58,007 nucleotides of DNA. Source: Actinomadura syzygii (GTDB lineage: Bacteria; Actinomycetota; Actinomycetes; Streptosporangiales; Streptosporangiaceae). This document shows positions 8,759-16,474 of the stretch, piece after piece. The position numbers and the translations under genes are program-made. Under the pieces are notes generated by a model, which did no database searches, had not been told where the DNA came from, and was given only the letters and a program-made list of their open reading frames with translations. Position 1 is the first letter of the stretch, and each line of letters opens with the position of its first letter. Location: assembly GCF_008085905.1 (NCBI RefSeq), contig NZ_VSFF01000023.1, positions 1 to 58,007 of the forward strand. Reading direction: 5' to 3'.

Positions 8759-9214
8759 ATGCTCCGCGCCCTCAAGTTGTGCGAGGAACTCGGCGAGGTC
8801 ACCGAAGCTCTGGAGCACGTCACCGGCACCGACCCGTCGGGACGGTTCGCCTGGCAGGACGTCCACGCCGAACTCTGCGACGTCATCCTCACCGGCATGG
8901 TCGCCTCACTCTCGTCGTCCCCGGAAGCGGTCCTCCAGGCACGGGCGTACGAGCTGGCCGAACTGCCCACGCTCCCCGACGGGGACCTGTGGGAGGCGGC
9001 CCGGACGGTCACCCACCCGAGCAACGACTCCTCGGCAACCAGTCGGGCGGCGAGTGCTGGTCAGGAGCGTGCTCGGCGTAGGTCGGTTCGCCGTCGGATC
9101 GGGCTGAGGGTGGCGGACGTAGACGGTTTGGGAATGCGCAGTCGGCGATTCGTGCGACCTTCCGTTCGAATCCGTCGGCCGGACTCCAGTTCGGTTCTCA
9201 GACGGTCGAGGTGA
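8759..9214 (+). CDS. MazG-like nucleotide pyrophosphohydrolase domain protein, probably N-truncated
   Basis: The recognisable part (residues about 3-70) has the MazG metal-binding layout EELGEV ... AELCDV, flanked by helices. Full-length MazG-like proteins carry another 20-30 N-terminal residues. Upstream in this frame there is protein-like sequence but no start codon before a stop at 8654, suggesting 5' decay or a lost start. The C-terminal 50 residues are Arg/Ser-rich readthrough that overlaps, antisense, the end of the FUSC gene. Related enzymes hydrolyse non-canonical or regulatory NTPs. Function here is doubtful. Confidence 0.5.
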   Translation: MLRALKLCEELGEVTEALEHVTGTDPSGRFAWQDVHAELCDVILTGMVASLSSSPEAVLQARAYELAELPTLPDGDLWEAARTVTHPSNDSSATSRAASAGQERARRRSVRRRIGLRVADVDGLGMRSRRFVRPSVRIRRPDSSSVLRRSR

Positions 9215-10305
9215 ACGAGGAGCTCACCATGGAGCGGCCAGTCAGGGCTGTCGGCCCGCAACATCTCGGTCAGATTAAGGCGCTCCACGCGCGCGGCGTT
9301 CAGATGGTAGGCGAGTGGGTCCTCGAGATCGGTGGTTCCTGTGGCGAACTGCTGGCGGCGCATTCGCCCGTAGGTGCTCATCGCCAAAGCCAGGTGCCCG
9401 ATGGTCGCGGCCAGTCGGCTTCGAGTGTCGCTTTTGGACAGGGGGTCCTCGCGCTCCTGCTCAGGCTCGTTCGCGTGGTCGGCGAGGCAGCGTGCGAGGC
9501 CGCGGATGGTGATACCGCAGTGTTCCAGTGCGGCCAAGGTCTCCCGCAGCGCCACGGTTGCCCGCAGCATTCCGACCCCTTGCGGGTTGAGTCGAATGCT
9601 CTCCTCGGCCTGGAGAAGTTCGCCGTCCACGCGTTGGACTTGCCGGCCGAGGGAGCGGGCTTGGAAGAGCAATCCGTTAAATGTGCGTGGCTCAGGGCGT
9701 TTCTCCACCGCTTCGGCGATGTCGTGGAGGTGCCGGGCCATGGTGCCGCTGAGGCCCTCTAAGGCATCCTCTGCCGCTTGGATCTTGACGGGCGAGGTCA
9801 AGATCCCGGTGATCAGGCCGGTGAGCGCGCCGACGAGGGTCTCCACGATCCGTCCCTCGGCCGCGGCGCCGTTTTCGAGGGACAGGATGAGCATGGCGCT
9901 GATCGGCACCTCGAGGGTGTAGTTGCCGAGCCGCATGACGAATCCGCAGACCAGCGCGGCCGTGATGGCGAGGCTCAGGCTCCACCAACTGAATCCCACC
10001 AGGCTCGACAGCAGTGCCGCGACCAGCACGCCGACTACGACGCTGACGACGCGCTGCCAGACATGGTGAATGGTCTGGTACAGCGTGACTTGGACGACGA
10101 GAATTGCGGTCAGAGGGGCGAGTATGGGCCTTGGGCTGGTGCCGGGCAGCCATGACGCGAGTTGGAAGGAAAGGACCGCTGTCACGGCGAGGCGGGCGAT
10201 CACGATCGCCGTAGGCTGCATACGCAGCCTCCTCAGCCCCACGCGCGCTCGCACCGGCGTGAGGACAGCGTCGGCGGCCGCGCGCATCTGCCGGTTACCG
10301 CTCAT
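9061..10305 (-). CDS. FUSC/aromatic-acid-exporter family membrane protein
   Basis: 414 residues. ATG 10305 is preceded by GAGGG. After a basic N-terminus, four to six membrane segments occupy residues about 33-175 (RLAVTAVLSFQLASWL, LAPLTAILVVQVTLYQTI, VVSVVVGVLVAALLSSLVGF, ALTGLITGILTS). A long cytoplasmic helical domain follows and then an Arg-rich tail. The N-terminal block fits the FUSC_2/ArAE family (YccS- and AaeB-like), implicated in efflux of aromatic acids. It lies 19 nt downstream of the cNMP/TrxR-like gene, so it probably belongs to that operon. Confidence 0.8.
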   Translation of the reverse strand: MSGNRQMRAAADAVLTPVRARVGLRRLRMQPTAIVIARLAVTAVLSFQLASWLPGTSPRPILAPLTAILVVQVTLYQTIHHVWQRVVSVVVGVLVAALLSSLVGFSWWSLSLAITAALVCGFVMRLGNYTLEVPISAMLILSLENGAAAEGRIVETLVGALTGLITGILTSPVKIQAAEDALEGLSGTMARHLHDIAEAVEKRPEPRTFNGLLFQARSLGRQVQRVDGELLQAEESIRLNPQGVGMLRATVALRETLAALEHCGITIRGLARCLADHANEPEQEREDPLSKSDTRSRLAATIGHLALAMSTYGRMRRQQFATGTTDLEDPLAYHLNAARVERLNLTEMLRADSPDWPLHGELLVHLDRLRTELESGRRIRTEGRTNRRLRIPKPSTSATLSPIRRRTDLRRARS

Positions 10306-10324
10306 CTCGCGCCCTCACAGCCGG

Positions 10325-11917
10325 TCATCGGTTCAGGCGCGCGAACGCCAGGCGGACGGCCATCGCCCCCTCCCCCACCGCCGAAGCGACGCGCTTGATC
10401 GAACCGCTCCGCACGTCACCGGCGGCCAGCACGCCGGGCAGGCTGGTCTCCAGCGGCAGGGCCTGAGGGCCGCCGGTGAGCACGTATCCCTTGTCATCGA
10501 GTGCGACCGTGCTCGGCAACCAGTCGACACAAGGGTCGGCTCCGATGAAGACGAACAATGCGCGCACCTCGACTCGGCGGATTTCACCGGTCCGGTTGTT
10601 CTCCGCGAGAACCTCCTCCAGATGATCGTGTCCGTGCACTTCTCGGATCTCCGTGCGCAGGAACACCTCGATCTCGGGGCAGCGCTCGATCCGGTCGATG
10701 AGGTAGCGCGACATGTTCTCGCCAAGCTCCGCCCCACGGACGAAGAGCAGCACGCGTGTGGCGTGCCGGGCCAGGAACATGGCCGCCTGACCTGCCGAGT
10801 TGCCGCCGCCGACGATGGCCACCGGCACGCGCCTGCACTGCAGCGCCTCAACCTGGGTCGCCGCGAAGTACAACCCGGCGCCGTCGAAGTCGTCCAGATG
10901 TGGGACGTCCAGTCGGCGATACCGGGCACCGGTCGCGATGAGGACAGTGCGGCCCGACAGCTCCCTGCCTCCGCCGAGGTCGACGGTGTACCGGCCGTTG
11001 CCCGGCCGCAGTCCCGTGACGTCGCCGGGCACGTGGACCTTCGCCCCGAACTTCTCTGCTTGGATGAGCGCCCGATCGGTCAACTCCGGACCCGAGACGC
11101 CGGCGGGGAAACCGAGGTAGTTCTCGATCTTGGACGACGTGCCGGCCTGGCCTCCGGTGGCGATGGCGTCGACGACCATCGTGTCCAGGCCCTCCGAGGA
11201 GCCGTACACGGCCGCGGCCAGCCCGGCCGGGCCCGCGCCGATGATGAGCAGGTCATACGCCGAGGAGGCGGGTGCCGGTGGTGGCAGCCCGAGCAGCCGT
11301 GGGAGTTCGTCGTCCTCCGGATTGCGCAGCACCCGCTCCCCGTTGAGGATCACTACGGGTGTCTGCGACGCCGGGACGCCGAGTGCCCTGAGCAGCGATT
11401 CGGCGTCCTCATCGTCCTCGACGTCGATCCATCGGTGCGGCAGACGGTTGCGCGCGGCGAAGTCGCGCAGGCGCCGGGAGCGGGGAGAGAACCGCGAGCC
11501 GATGATCCGCAGCCCGGCGCCCTGCTCGATGAGCAGGGAGCGGCGGATGAGGAATGCGCGCAGGACGAGGTCACCGAACCAGGGTTCGCGGTAGGCCAGC
11601 TCACGTAGCCGCCGGGGCGGCACGGCGATCACCTCGCCAGGCTCGGTGACGCGGGCTGTGAGGAAGGTGGGCTGACCTGCCAGCAGGCCCACTTCGCCCA
11701 GGAAGCGTCTCGAACCGTGCACGTGGATGACCTCGCCCTTGTCCAGTATCGCCACCGTCCCTGCCAGGATCAGGAAGAAGTCGTGATCGCGGTCCCCTTC
11801 CGAGAAGAGAACATCGCCACGGCGGGTCGGGCGTCGTTCCCCGTATGCGGCGACCAGCCCGATCTGCTCCCAGTCGAGTCGGGGGTAGGCGCCGTACAGA
11901 TCAGGTGTCTCTTCCAA
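10325..11917 (-). CDS. cNMP-binding-domain / thioredoxin-reductase-like FAD oxidoreductase fusion
   Basis: About 530 residues. TTG 11917 was chosen for the GGAGGAAG 4-5 nt upstream, which makes it overlap the thioredoxin stop by 17 nt. Domain order: a cyclic-nucleotide-binding beta-roll (about 15-125), a thioredoxin/glutaredoxin-like segment (about 130-195) whose usual CPxC reads SPRS, then a two-domain flavoprotein with IIGAGPAGLAAAVYG for FAD, VAIVGGGNSAGQAA for NAD(P)H and LAAGDVRSGSIKRVASAVGEG at the end. The active-site CxxC of true thioredoxin reductases is absent (region GLYFAATQVEALQC), so it cannot reduce thioredoxin by the standard route. It is likely a redox enzyme gated by a nucleotide signal. 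It is translationally coupled to thioredoxin. Confidence 0.85.
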   Translation of the reverse strand: MEETPDLYGAYPRLDWEQIGLVAAYGERRPTRRGDVLFSEGDRDHDFFLILAGTVAILDKGEVIHVHGSRRFLGEVGLLAGQPTFLTARVTEPGEVIAVPPRRLRELAYREPWFGDLVLRAFLIRRSLLIEQGAGLRIIGSRFSPRSRRLRDFAARNRLPHRWIDVEDDEDAESLLRALGVPASQTPVVILNGERVLRNPEDDELPRLLGLPPPAPASSAYDLLIIGAGPAGLAAAVYGSSEGLDTMVVDAIATGGQAGTSSKIENYLGFPAGVSGPELTDRALIQAEKFGAKVHVPGDVTGLRPGNGRYTVDLGGGRELSGRTVLIATGARYRRLDVPHLDDFDGAGLYFAATQVEALQCRRVPVAIVGGGNSAGQAAMFLARHATRVLLFVRGAELGENMSRYLIDRIERCPEIEVFLRTEIREVHGHDHLEEVLAENNRTGEIRRVEVRALFVFIGADPCVDWLPSTVALDDKGYVLTGGPQALPLETSLPGVLAAGDVRSGSIKRVASAVGEGAMAVRLAFARLNR

Positions 11918-12326
11918 GAGCTTCCTCCACCCAGGTTCGGAGCGGACCAGCAGGTACGGCGCCCGCTCTCTGGTCGAGCACCTTCCCGTCACGCATCAGC
12001 AGCAACGTGGGAACGGCACGTACGGCGAAGCGCTCCCGGGTCTTCGGCGCCCGGTCAATGTCGATCTTCACGAGCTTCAGCCGCCCGGCCATCTCGCGGG
12101 CGATGCGCTCCAGTACCGGGCTGACCGTGCGGCACGGCGCGCACCAGGTCGCCCACAGGTCGACGATGACCGGTACCGAGGAGCGCTCGGCGACCTCGGT
12201 GAAGTTCTCGTCTCCGGCGTCCGCGATCCACGGGAGCGGCCGGTGACAGTTGCCGCAGACCGGGGTGCCGTCGGCGGCGGACGGCACGCGGTTCTTCGTG
12301 CCGCAGTGCTCGCAGCGGACGATCAT
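11901..12326 (-). CDS. trxA: Thioredoxin with N-terminal zinc motif (thioredoxin-2 type)
   Basis: 141 residues from ATG 12326, with a G-rich ribosome site (GCGGGGGG) upstream; the longer open frame upstream has no support. Residues 5-27 hold two CxxC pairs (CEHC, CGNC), the zinc-binding extension of TrxC-type thioredoxins. The active site is WATWCAPC (about residue 48), and the cis-proline is in RAVPTLLL. It reduces disulfides in the cytoplasm and, by analogy with E. coli TrxC, may respond to oxidative stress. Its stop lies inside the start region of the TrxR-like flavoprotein, implying partnership even though that enzyme lacks CxxC. Confidence 0.9.
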   Translation of the reverse strand: MIVRCEHCGTKNRVPSAADGTPVCGNCHRPLPWIADAGDENFTEVAERSSVPVIVDLWATWCAPCRTVSPVLERIAREMAGRLKLVKIDIDRAPKTRERFAVRAVPTLLLMRDGKVLDQRAGAVPAGPLRTWVEEALGRDT

Positions 12327-12349
12327 CGGCCCCCCGCTCAGGAACGATG

Positions 12350-12565
12350 TCACCGGACAGGTACACGCGGTACTCGAACCGGCCTCATCACGTAGGCGTC
12401 GTCGGTCTCGCTCACGTCGGCTGCGGGCGCCCAGGGCATCTCCGTGGTGGCACCGATGAAGGCCGCGTTGACCAGCTGTTCCATCTGCTCGTAGAGAGGG
12501 TCGAACGCTCGCGGCCTCGGGGAGTGCATCGTGTCTCCGGGACGGCGACTCCTGGACAGTGCCAT
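12350..12565 (-). pseudogene. Hsp20 small heat-shock protein, N-terminal fragment
   Basis: ATG 12565 follows GAGGGGATC. The first about 58 codons match the N-terminal arm and start of the alpha-crystallin domain of actinobacterial Hsp20 (FDPLYEQMEQLVNAAF, then WAPAADVSETDDAYV). The frame then runs into unrelated RPVRVPRVPVR and a stop at 12350. The alpha-crystallin core, needed for dimerisation, is absent, and 24 nt later thioredoxin begins. An internal deletion is the simplest explanation. A short Hsp20-arm peptide could still be expressed. Confidence 0.7.
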
Positions 12566-12695
12566 GATCTGATCCCCTCGTTGGACGTTCCCTAAATGGG
12601 ACGGTGCCCGTCCGGCTGGAGCGGCGCATCCTCAGAGTTGACAGGTCTGGGACGCCCGGCTTCCGACCAACCGACTTCCCGGATGTCGCGTCTGC

Positions 12696-15545
12696 TCATT
12701 CCCGTCGAGGGCGTCGGTAGGCCGGGGGCGGCTCGATCTCCGTGCGGTCGGAATCCTTCTTGGAACGCCCGTCGGGACGGTCGTCGGAATGTTCGAGGAC
12801 CTGCCGAGCCAGTTCGACGCGCGAACGGACGCCCAGTTTGCGGAAGACCTGCCGCAGGTGGAACGCGACGGTGTGGGCGCTCACGAACAGCTGATCGGCG
12901 ATGCGCCGGTTGGTGAGCCCTTGGGCGACAAATCCGCAGATGCGCTGCTCGGTCCCGGTGAGGCTCGCCCAGCCGGTCGCCGGCCGGTCGCGCTGTGTCC
13001 AGTGCCGGCGGCGTTCCCCCATCCGCCGCAGGCGTCCTCGGATCCGGGCCGCGTCCCGCTCGGAGCCGGCCGACGCGTAGCGGGAGAGAGCCTCGTCGAA
13101 CCACTGGATCGTCTGACCGCGCGGGCCGTCCAGTCCGCCCAGCAGCATGCCGAGATCCTCGTAGGCGGAGGCGCACGCCCAGCGGTCGGCGTGATCTGCG
13201 GCTGCGTGTCGCAATAGGTCCGGATCGCCGTGCAGCAGCCCGCGTGCGTGCGCGGCGGCGGCGGCCAGGCTGGGCACCCCCGGGTTCATGTCGGCGAGCC
13301 GGACGGCCGCCACGGCGGCCTTCTCGGCCGGTCCGGTCTCACCCGCCGCGACCGCCGTCCGGACCAGCCAGGCCGCCGCGGTCGGATCACAGATCAGCGC
13401 CCGGTTGTGCTCCGCCAGGCCGTCGAGGAGCCGGCTCACCCGGGTCATGGCGGCCCGCGGCCCGTCGCGCGCCTCGATGACCTGCGCCCGGATCAGCTCG
13501 CTTCGGGCCAGGTCGAAGGGGGGAGGCGTGGGCGCGCCCGCGTTCTCTCGGCCGAGGGCGTGCTCGGCGGCCGTCTCGAGATCTCCGGAGCGCAGCGCCG
13601 CGACGGACAGCGCGGACCGGGCGGATGCGCCCAGCAGGTGCGCGCCGACCGCGTCGGCCGCCTCCAAAGCCGCCCTCGCCTCGCGGATCGCCTCCCCCGG
13701 GCGCCCCTCGGCGAGCTCGATGCGTGATCGCACGATCGCCGGTCCGGCAGCCCAGCCGTCCCGCCCGATCCCATCGGCCCCGCCGGTCCCCAGCGCCATC
13801 GTCCGCCGCGCCGCGTTCAAGAGCCTGACGTCCACCAGCAACGCGGCCAAGACCAGGCCCGGGTGGAGCCGGCAATCCGGCACACCGTCGTTGGACGCCT
13901 GCCGCACGCCGGTCCGTGCGAGGTCGAGCGCGCCATCCAGTTCGCCCTCGTCCCAGTCGTTCAGCGCGAGGACGATGAGCGCCCCGGACATCAGGGCCCG
14001 GCTGGGCTCGGTACCCGCATTGACGATCGCTCTGGCCCGGTCCGGTACGCCTGCGCTCTCGGGCAGCCCGGTCTCGGCCTGCAGGAGGGCGAGGTCAGCG
14101 CGGTCGCGCATCGCGTCAGGCAGATCCGGCATGCCCAGTACCGCCCTGGCCGTGTCCGACGCCCTGGCGGCCTGACCCATCGGCACCAACACGAAGGACA
14201 GCGTGGTCAGCAGTTCGGCGGTGGACGGCCCGGAGGCGCAGTGGTCGAGCGCGGCCTCCGCGAGTTCCGCGGCCCCGATCAGGTCACCGGCGGCGACGAG
14301 GGCGCGCATCGCCGCCATCGTGCGCGCGAACCATTGCGGGTCGGCGAGCTCGGTGAGGTCGAGCGCCCGGCGGATCAACTCGGCTGCTACCGCCGGGTGG
14401 GTGTCGAGCATCTCCGCGCTCGCTTGGTCCAGGCTTGGGAGGATCTCCGGGACGCCCGGGACCGCCCCCGCCATGAGATGGGACGCCGCGGCCTGCACCC
14501 GGCCGCCGTGCTCCAGCAGCGTCCTACCGATCTGGACGTGCAGCGCCTGCCGGACGGGGCCGGGAATATTAGCAATGACCGATTCGCGCACCACGTCGTG
14601 CCGGAACGCCAGAGCTTCCTCATGCACGGTCAGCAACCCGGTGGCCAGTATCGCCTCCAGGGACGGCAGCAATCCGGCGGGAGTGATGCCGAGCAGGTCG
14701 GCGGCGACCAGTGGGTGGAACGCGGCCCCCAGCATCGCCGCGACCTCGAGGAGCCGCCGGGCCGCCGGATCCAGATCGTCCAGCCGGTCTTGGACGGCGA
14801 TGCGGACCCGCTCCGGAAGCCGGGAAGTGACGAGGCGGGCGTGGCCGCGGGAGATCACCACCCCGCCCTCGTCGCGCAGACCGTTCATCAGCTCGAGAAG
14901 CAGTAATGGATTGCCGCCCGCCTGGTCCGCGAGCCCGAGCAGGTCAGAGTCTGGGCGCGCCCCCAAAGCGGCGGTGGCCAGATCGGAGACTGCCTCACCT
15001 GAGAGGGGGCGGAGCTGGACCAGGACCGCGCCGGCCATCTGCAACCGGAGGAACAGCCGGTCAAGCCCGCTGCCACCGGCCCCGGTGCGGCGTGCGAGGA
15101 TCCAGCGAACGGGAGACGACGCCAGCCAGAGCGGCAGCGTCCGAAGCGCGAGGACCGTAGCGGGATCGGCCCATTCGAGGTCGTCCAGCACGACCAGCAG
15201 CGAGGTGGTGCGGGCCCGCCGCTCCAGCGCGGCCCGCAGCCGTTCGGCCGGCTGGTCCTGGTCGTCGGCCGAGGGCAGATCCGAGCCGGGCTCGTCGAGC
15301 ACCGACAGCAACAACTCCAGAGCCGCGGGCCGACGCAACTCGGGGGCCGGGTCGGCGACCACCGCGAAGCCTCCCCTGGCGGCCGCTCTTGTGGCCTCGG
15401 CGAGCAGCCTGGTCCGCCCGATGCCGGGCTCCCCCTCGACGAGCATGACCCTCGGGCCGTCGACGCGCGTCAGCAACTCGTCGATGCTCGCCTGTTCTCG
15501 TTGGCGACCAAAGGTCGCGCCCCCCGTCGGCGGCCTCCCATCCAT
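12696..15545 (-). CDS. Large ATP-binding LuxR-family regulator (LAL/MalT-like)
   Basis: About 949 residues from ATG 15545 (a TTG at 15590 is an alternative). N-terminal AAA/STAND NTPase: FGRQREQ, Walker A VEGEPGIGRTRLL, Walker B LLVVLDDLEWADP. A long helical TPR-like middle (about 370-860) follows, then a C-terminal LuxR HTH (LTGTEQRICGFVAQGLTNRRIADQL ends in SAHTVAFHLRQVFRKLGV). LAL regulators sense ligands through the helical part and activate nearby operons. It lies between the redox/Hsp20 genes and DUF1931, so a role as regulator of this stress island is plausible but unproven. Confidence 0.9.
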   Translation of the reverse strand: MDGRPPTGGATFGRQREQASIDELLTRVDGPRVMLVEGEPGIGRTRLLAEATRAAARGGFAVVADPAPELRRPAALELLLSVLDEPGSDLPSADDQDQPAERLRAALERRARTTSLLVVLDDLEWADPATVLALRTLPLWLASSPVRWILARRTGAGGSGLDRLFLRLQMAGAVLVQLRPLSGEAVSDLATAALGARPDSDLLGLADQAGGNPLLLLELMNGLRDEGGVVISRGHARLVTSRLPERVRIAVQDRLDDLDPAARRLLEVAAMLGAAFHPLVAADLLGITPAGLLPSLEAILATGLLTVHEEALAFRHDVVRESVIANIPGPVRQALHVQIGRTLLEHGGRVQAAASHLMAGAVPGVPEILPSLDQASAEMLDTHPAVAAELIRRALDLTELADPQWFARTMAAMRALVAAGDLIGAAELAEAALDHCASGPSTAELLTTLSFVLVPMGQAARASDTARAVLGMPDLPDAMRDRADLALLQAETGLPESAGVPDRARAIVNAGTEPSRALMSGALIVLALNDWDEGELDGALDLARTGVRQASNDGVPDCRLHPGLVLAALLVDVRLLNAARRTMALGTGGADGIGRDGWAAGPAIVRSRIELAEGRPGEAIREARAALEAADAVGAHLLGASARSALSVAALRSGDLETAAEHALGRENAGAPTPPPFDLARSELIRAQVIEARDGPRAAMTRVSRLLDGLAEHNRALICDPTAAAWLVRTAVAAGETGPAEKAAVAAVRLADMNPGVPSLAAAAAHARGLLHGDPDLLRHAAADHADRWACASAYEDLGMLLGGLDGPRGQTIQWFDEALSRYASAGSERDAARIRGRLRRMGERRRHWTQRDRPATGWASLTGTEQRICGFVAQGLTNRRIADQLFVSAHTVAFHLRQVFRKLGVRSRVELARQVLEHSDDRPDGRSKKDSDRTEIEPPPAYRRPRRE

Positions 15546-15676
15546 ACCGGGAACGTGCCCCAAATGCCCGGAACGATACGCGAGCGTCAACGCCGCAGGC
15601 CCCTTCTTGCCCCGTCACAGACCAAAATTCGGCAAAGGCGGGCCAATTGCCAGGGCCGGTAGACGCAGCGGTCCCG

Positions 15677-16126
15677 TCACAAGAGCAAATCGAAGATCCG
15701 CTGGACTCCTTCCCACTGCGTGGTCTGCGGGTTGCGCCGGTCCGGATACATGATCCTGAAGGCCTGTGACAGCGCGTGGGACAGGCCGCCCGCGATCTCG
15801 GAGAGTTTCTCATCGGTGATGTCGCTGAGCGCGAGATCCAGCGGTGGGCGCCTGGCCAGCAACTTCAGAATCGGCTCGATCTCGATCTCCTCGTCCAGCC
15901 GGCGGAACCGGTGGATGCTCTCCTGCAGGCCCTTCGTGATCGGCAGGTCGAACGGCTCGATGATGTCGCGCCCGGCCGCCTTCGCCTTGGCCTGTCCGAT
16001 GAGGAGCAGGTCGTACAACTTGGCATCCAGGAACTCGTGGTACCGCCGCAAATCGCTCTTATCGACATCCAGCCCGCCGGCCACTCTGAAGAAGCGCTCA
16101 AACCTGCTGATTCCCATCACAGTCAT
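15677..16126 (-). CDS. DUF1931-family protein (histone-fold pseudodimer)
   Basis: 149 residues. ATG 16126 lies behind GAGGTGG. The sequence fits DUF1931: an N-terminal MGISRFERFFRVAGGLDVDKSD block, a segment KLYDLLLIGQAKAKAAGRDIIEPFDL typical of a histone-fold helix-strand-helix, then a second related half (LALSDITDEKLSEIAGGL). From recall, an Aquifex member has been crystallised as a tandem histone-fold monomer. Whether it binds DNA in actinobacteria is unknown. It is divergent from the dnaK operon across 348 nt and probably shares its control region. Confidence 0.85.
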   Translation of the reverse strand: MTVMGISRFERFFRVAGGLDVDKSDLRRYHEFLDAKLYDLLLIGQAKAKAAGRDIIEPFDLPITKGLQESIHRFRRLDEEIEIEPILKLLARRPPLDLALSDITDEKLSEIAGGLSHALSQAFRIMYPDRRNPQTTQWEGVQRIFDLLL

Positions 16127-16474
16127 GCAGCCACCTCGCCTGTCGTCACCTGCCCAGAGGAAAAGGGTCCCTTGCAGCTTTCCCGCTCGTGCGGATCGTC
16201 ACATCGTCAGATCTAGTAGGGCCGGCCCCGCGCGGCAAGGCGGTGCGTCCGGGCCAGTCGGGTGTTCGGCCTGCGTGCCCGCCCGCCGGGTTGCCTCGCG
16301 TCCACGGTGAGTTCACGGACGCCCCGCGGTTGGGGCCAACCACGGACCTACACGGTCGGTGGATGCGCCCGATCACCTGGTGACGCAGCCTCGATCACGA
16401 AGGCGTTGCCATCTTCGGCAACGGCGCACGCCATCTCACCGCAGTGGCCGGTGAGAACCATCGGAGGGAACCTG
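16127..16474. promoter_or_regulatory. Divergent control region between DUF1931 and dnaK, with an inverted repeat at 16404-16423
   Basis: 348 nt between divergent starts. CGTTGCC-atcttc-GGCAACG, a perfect 7-bp inverted repeat, lies 51 nt before the dnaK ATG, placed like an operator or leader hairpin. I saw neither a CIRCE element nor a clear HspR HAIR box (CTTGAGT-N7-ACTCAAG). GGAGGG at 16463 is the dnaK ribosome site. Confidence 0.45.

Noticed and set aside
9168..9182. Possible second tRNA T-arm or attachment site (TTCGAATCC)
   Set aside because: The flanking bases do not form a T-stem and share only the generic core with the tRNA at the window start.
16127..16474. HspR HAIR box or CIRCE element before dnaK
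   Set aside because: Neither consensus is present; only an unrelated 7-bp inverted repeat was found.
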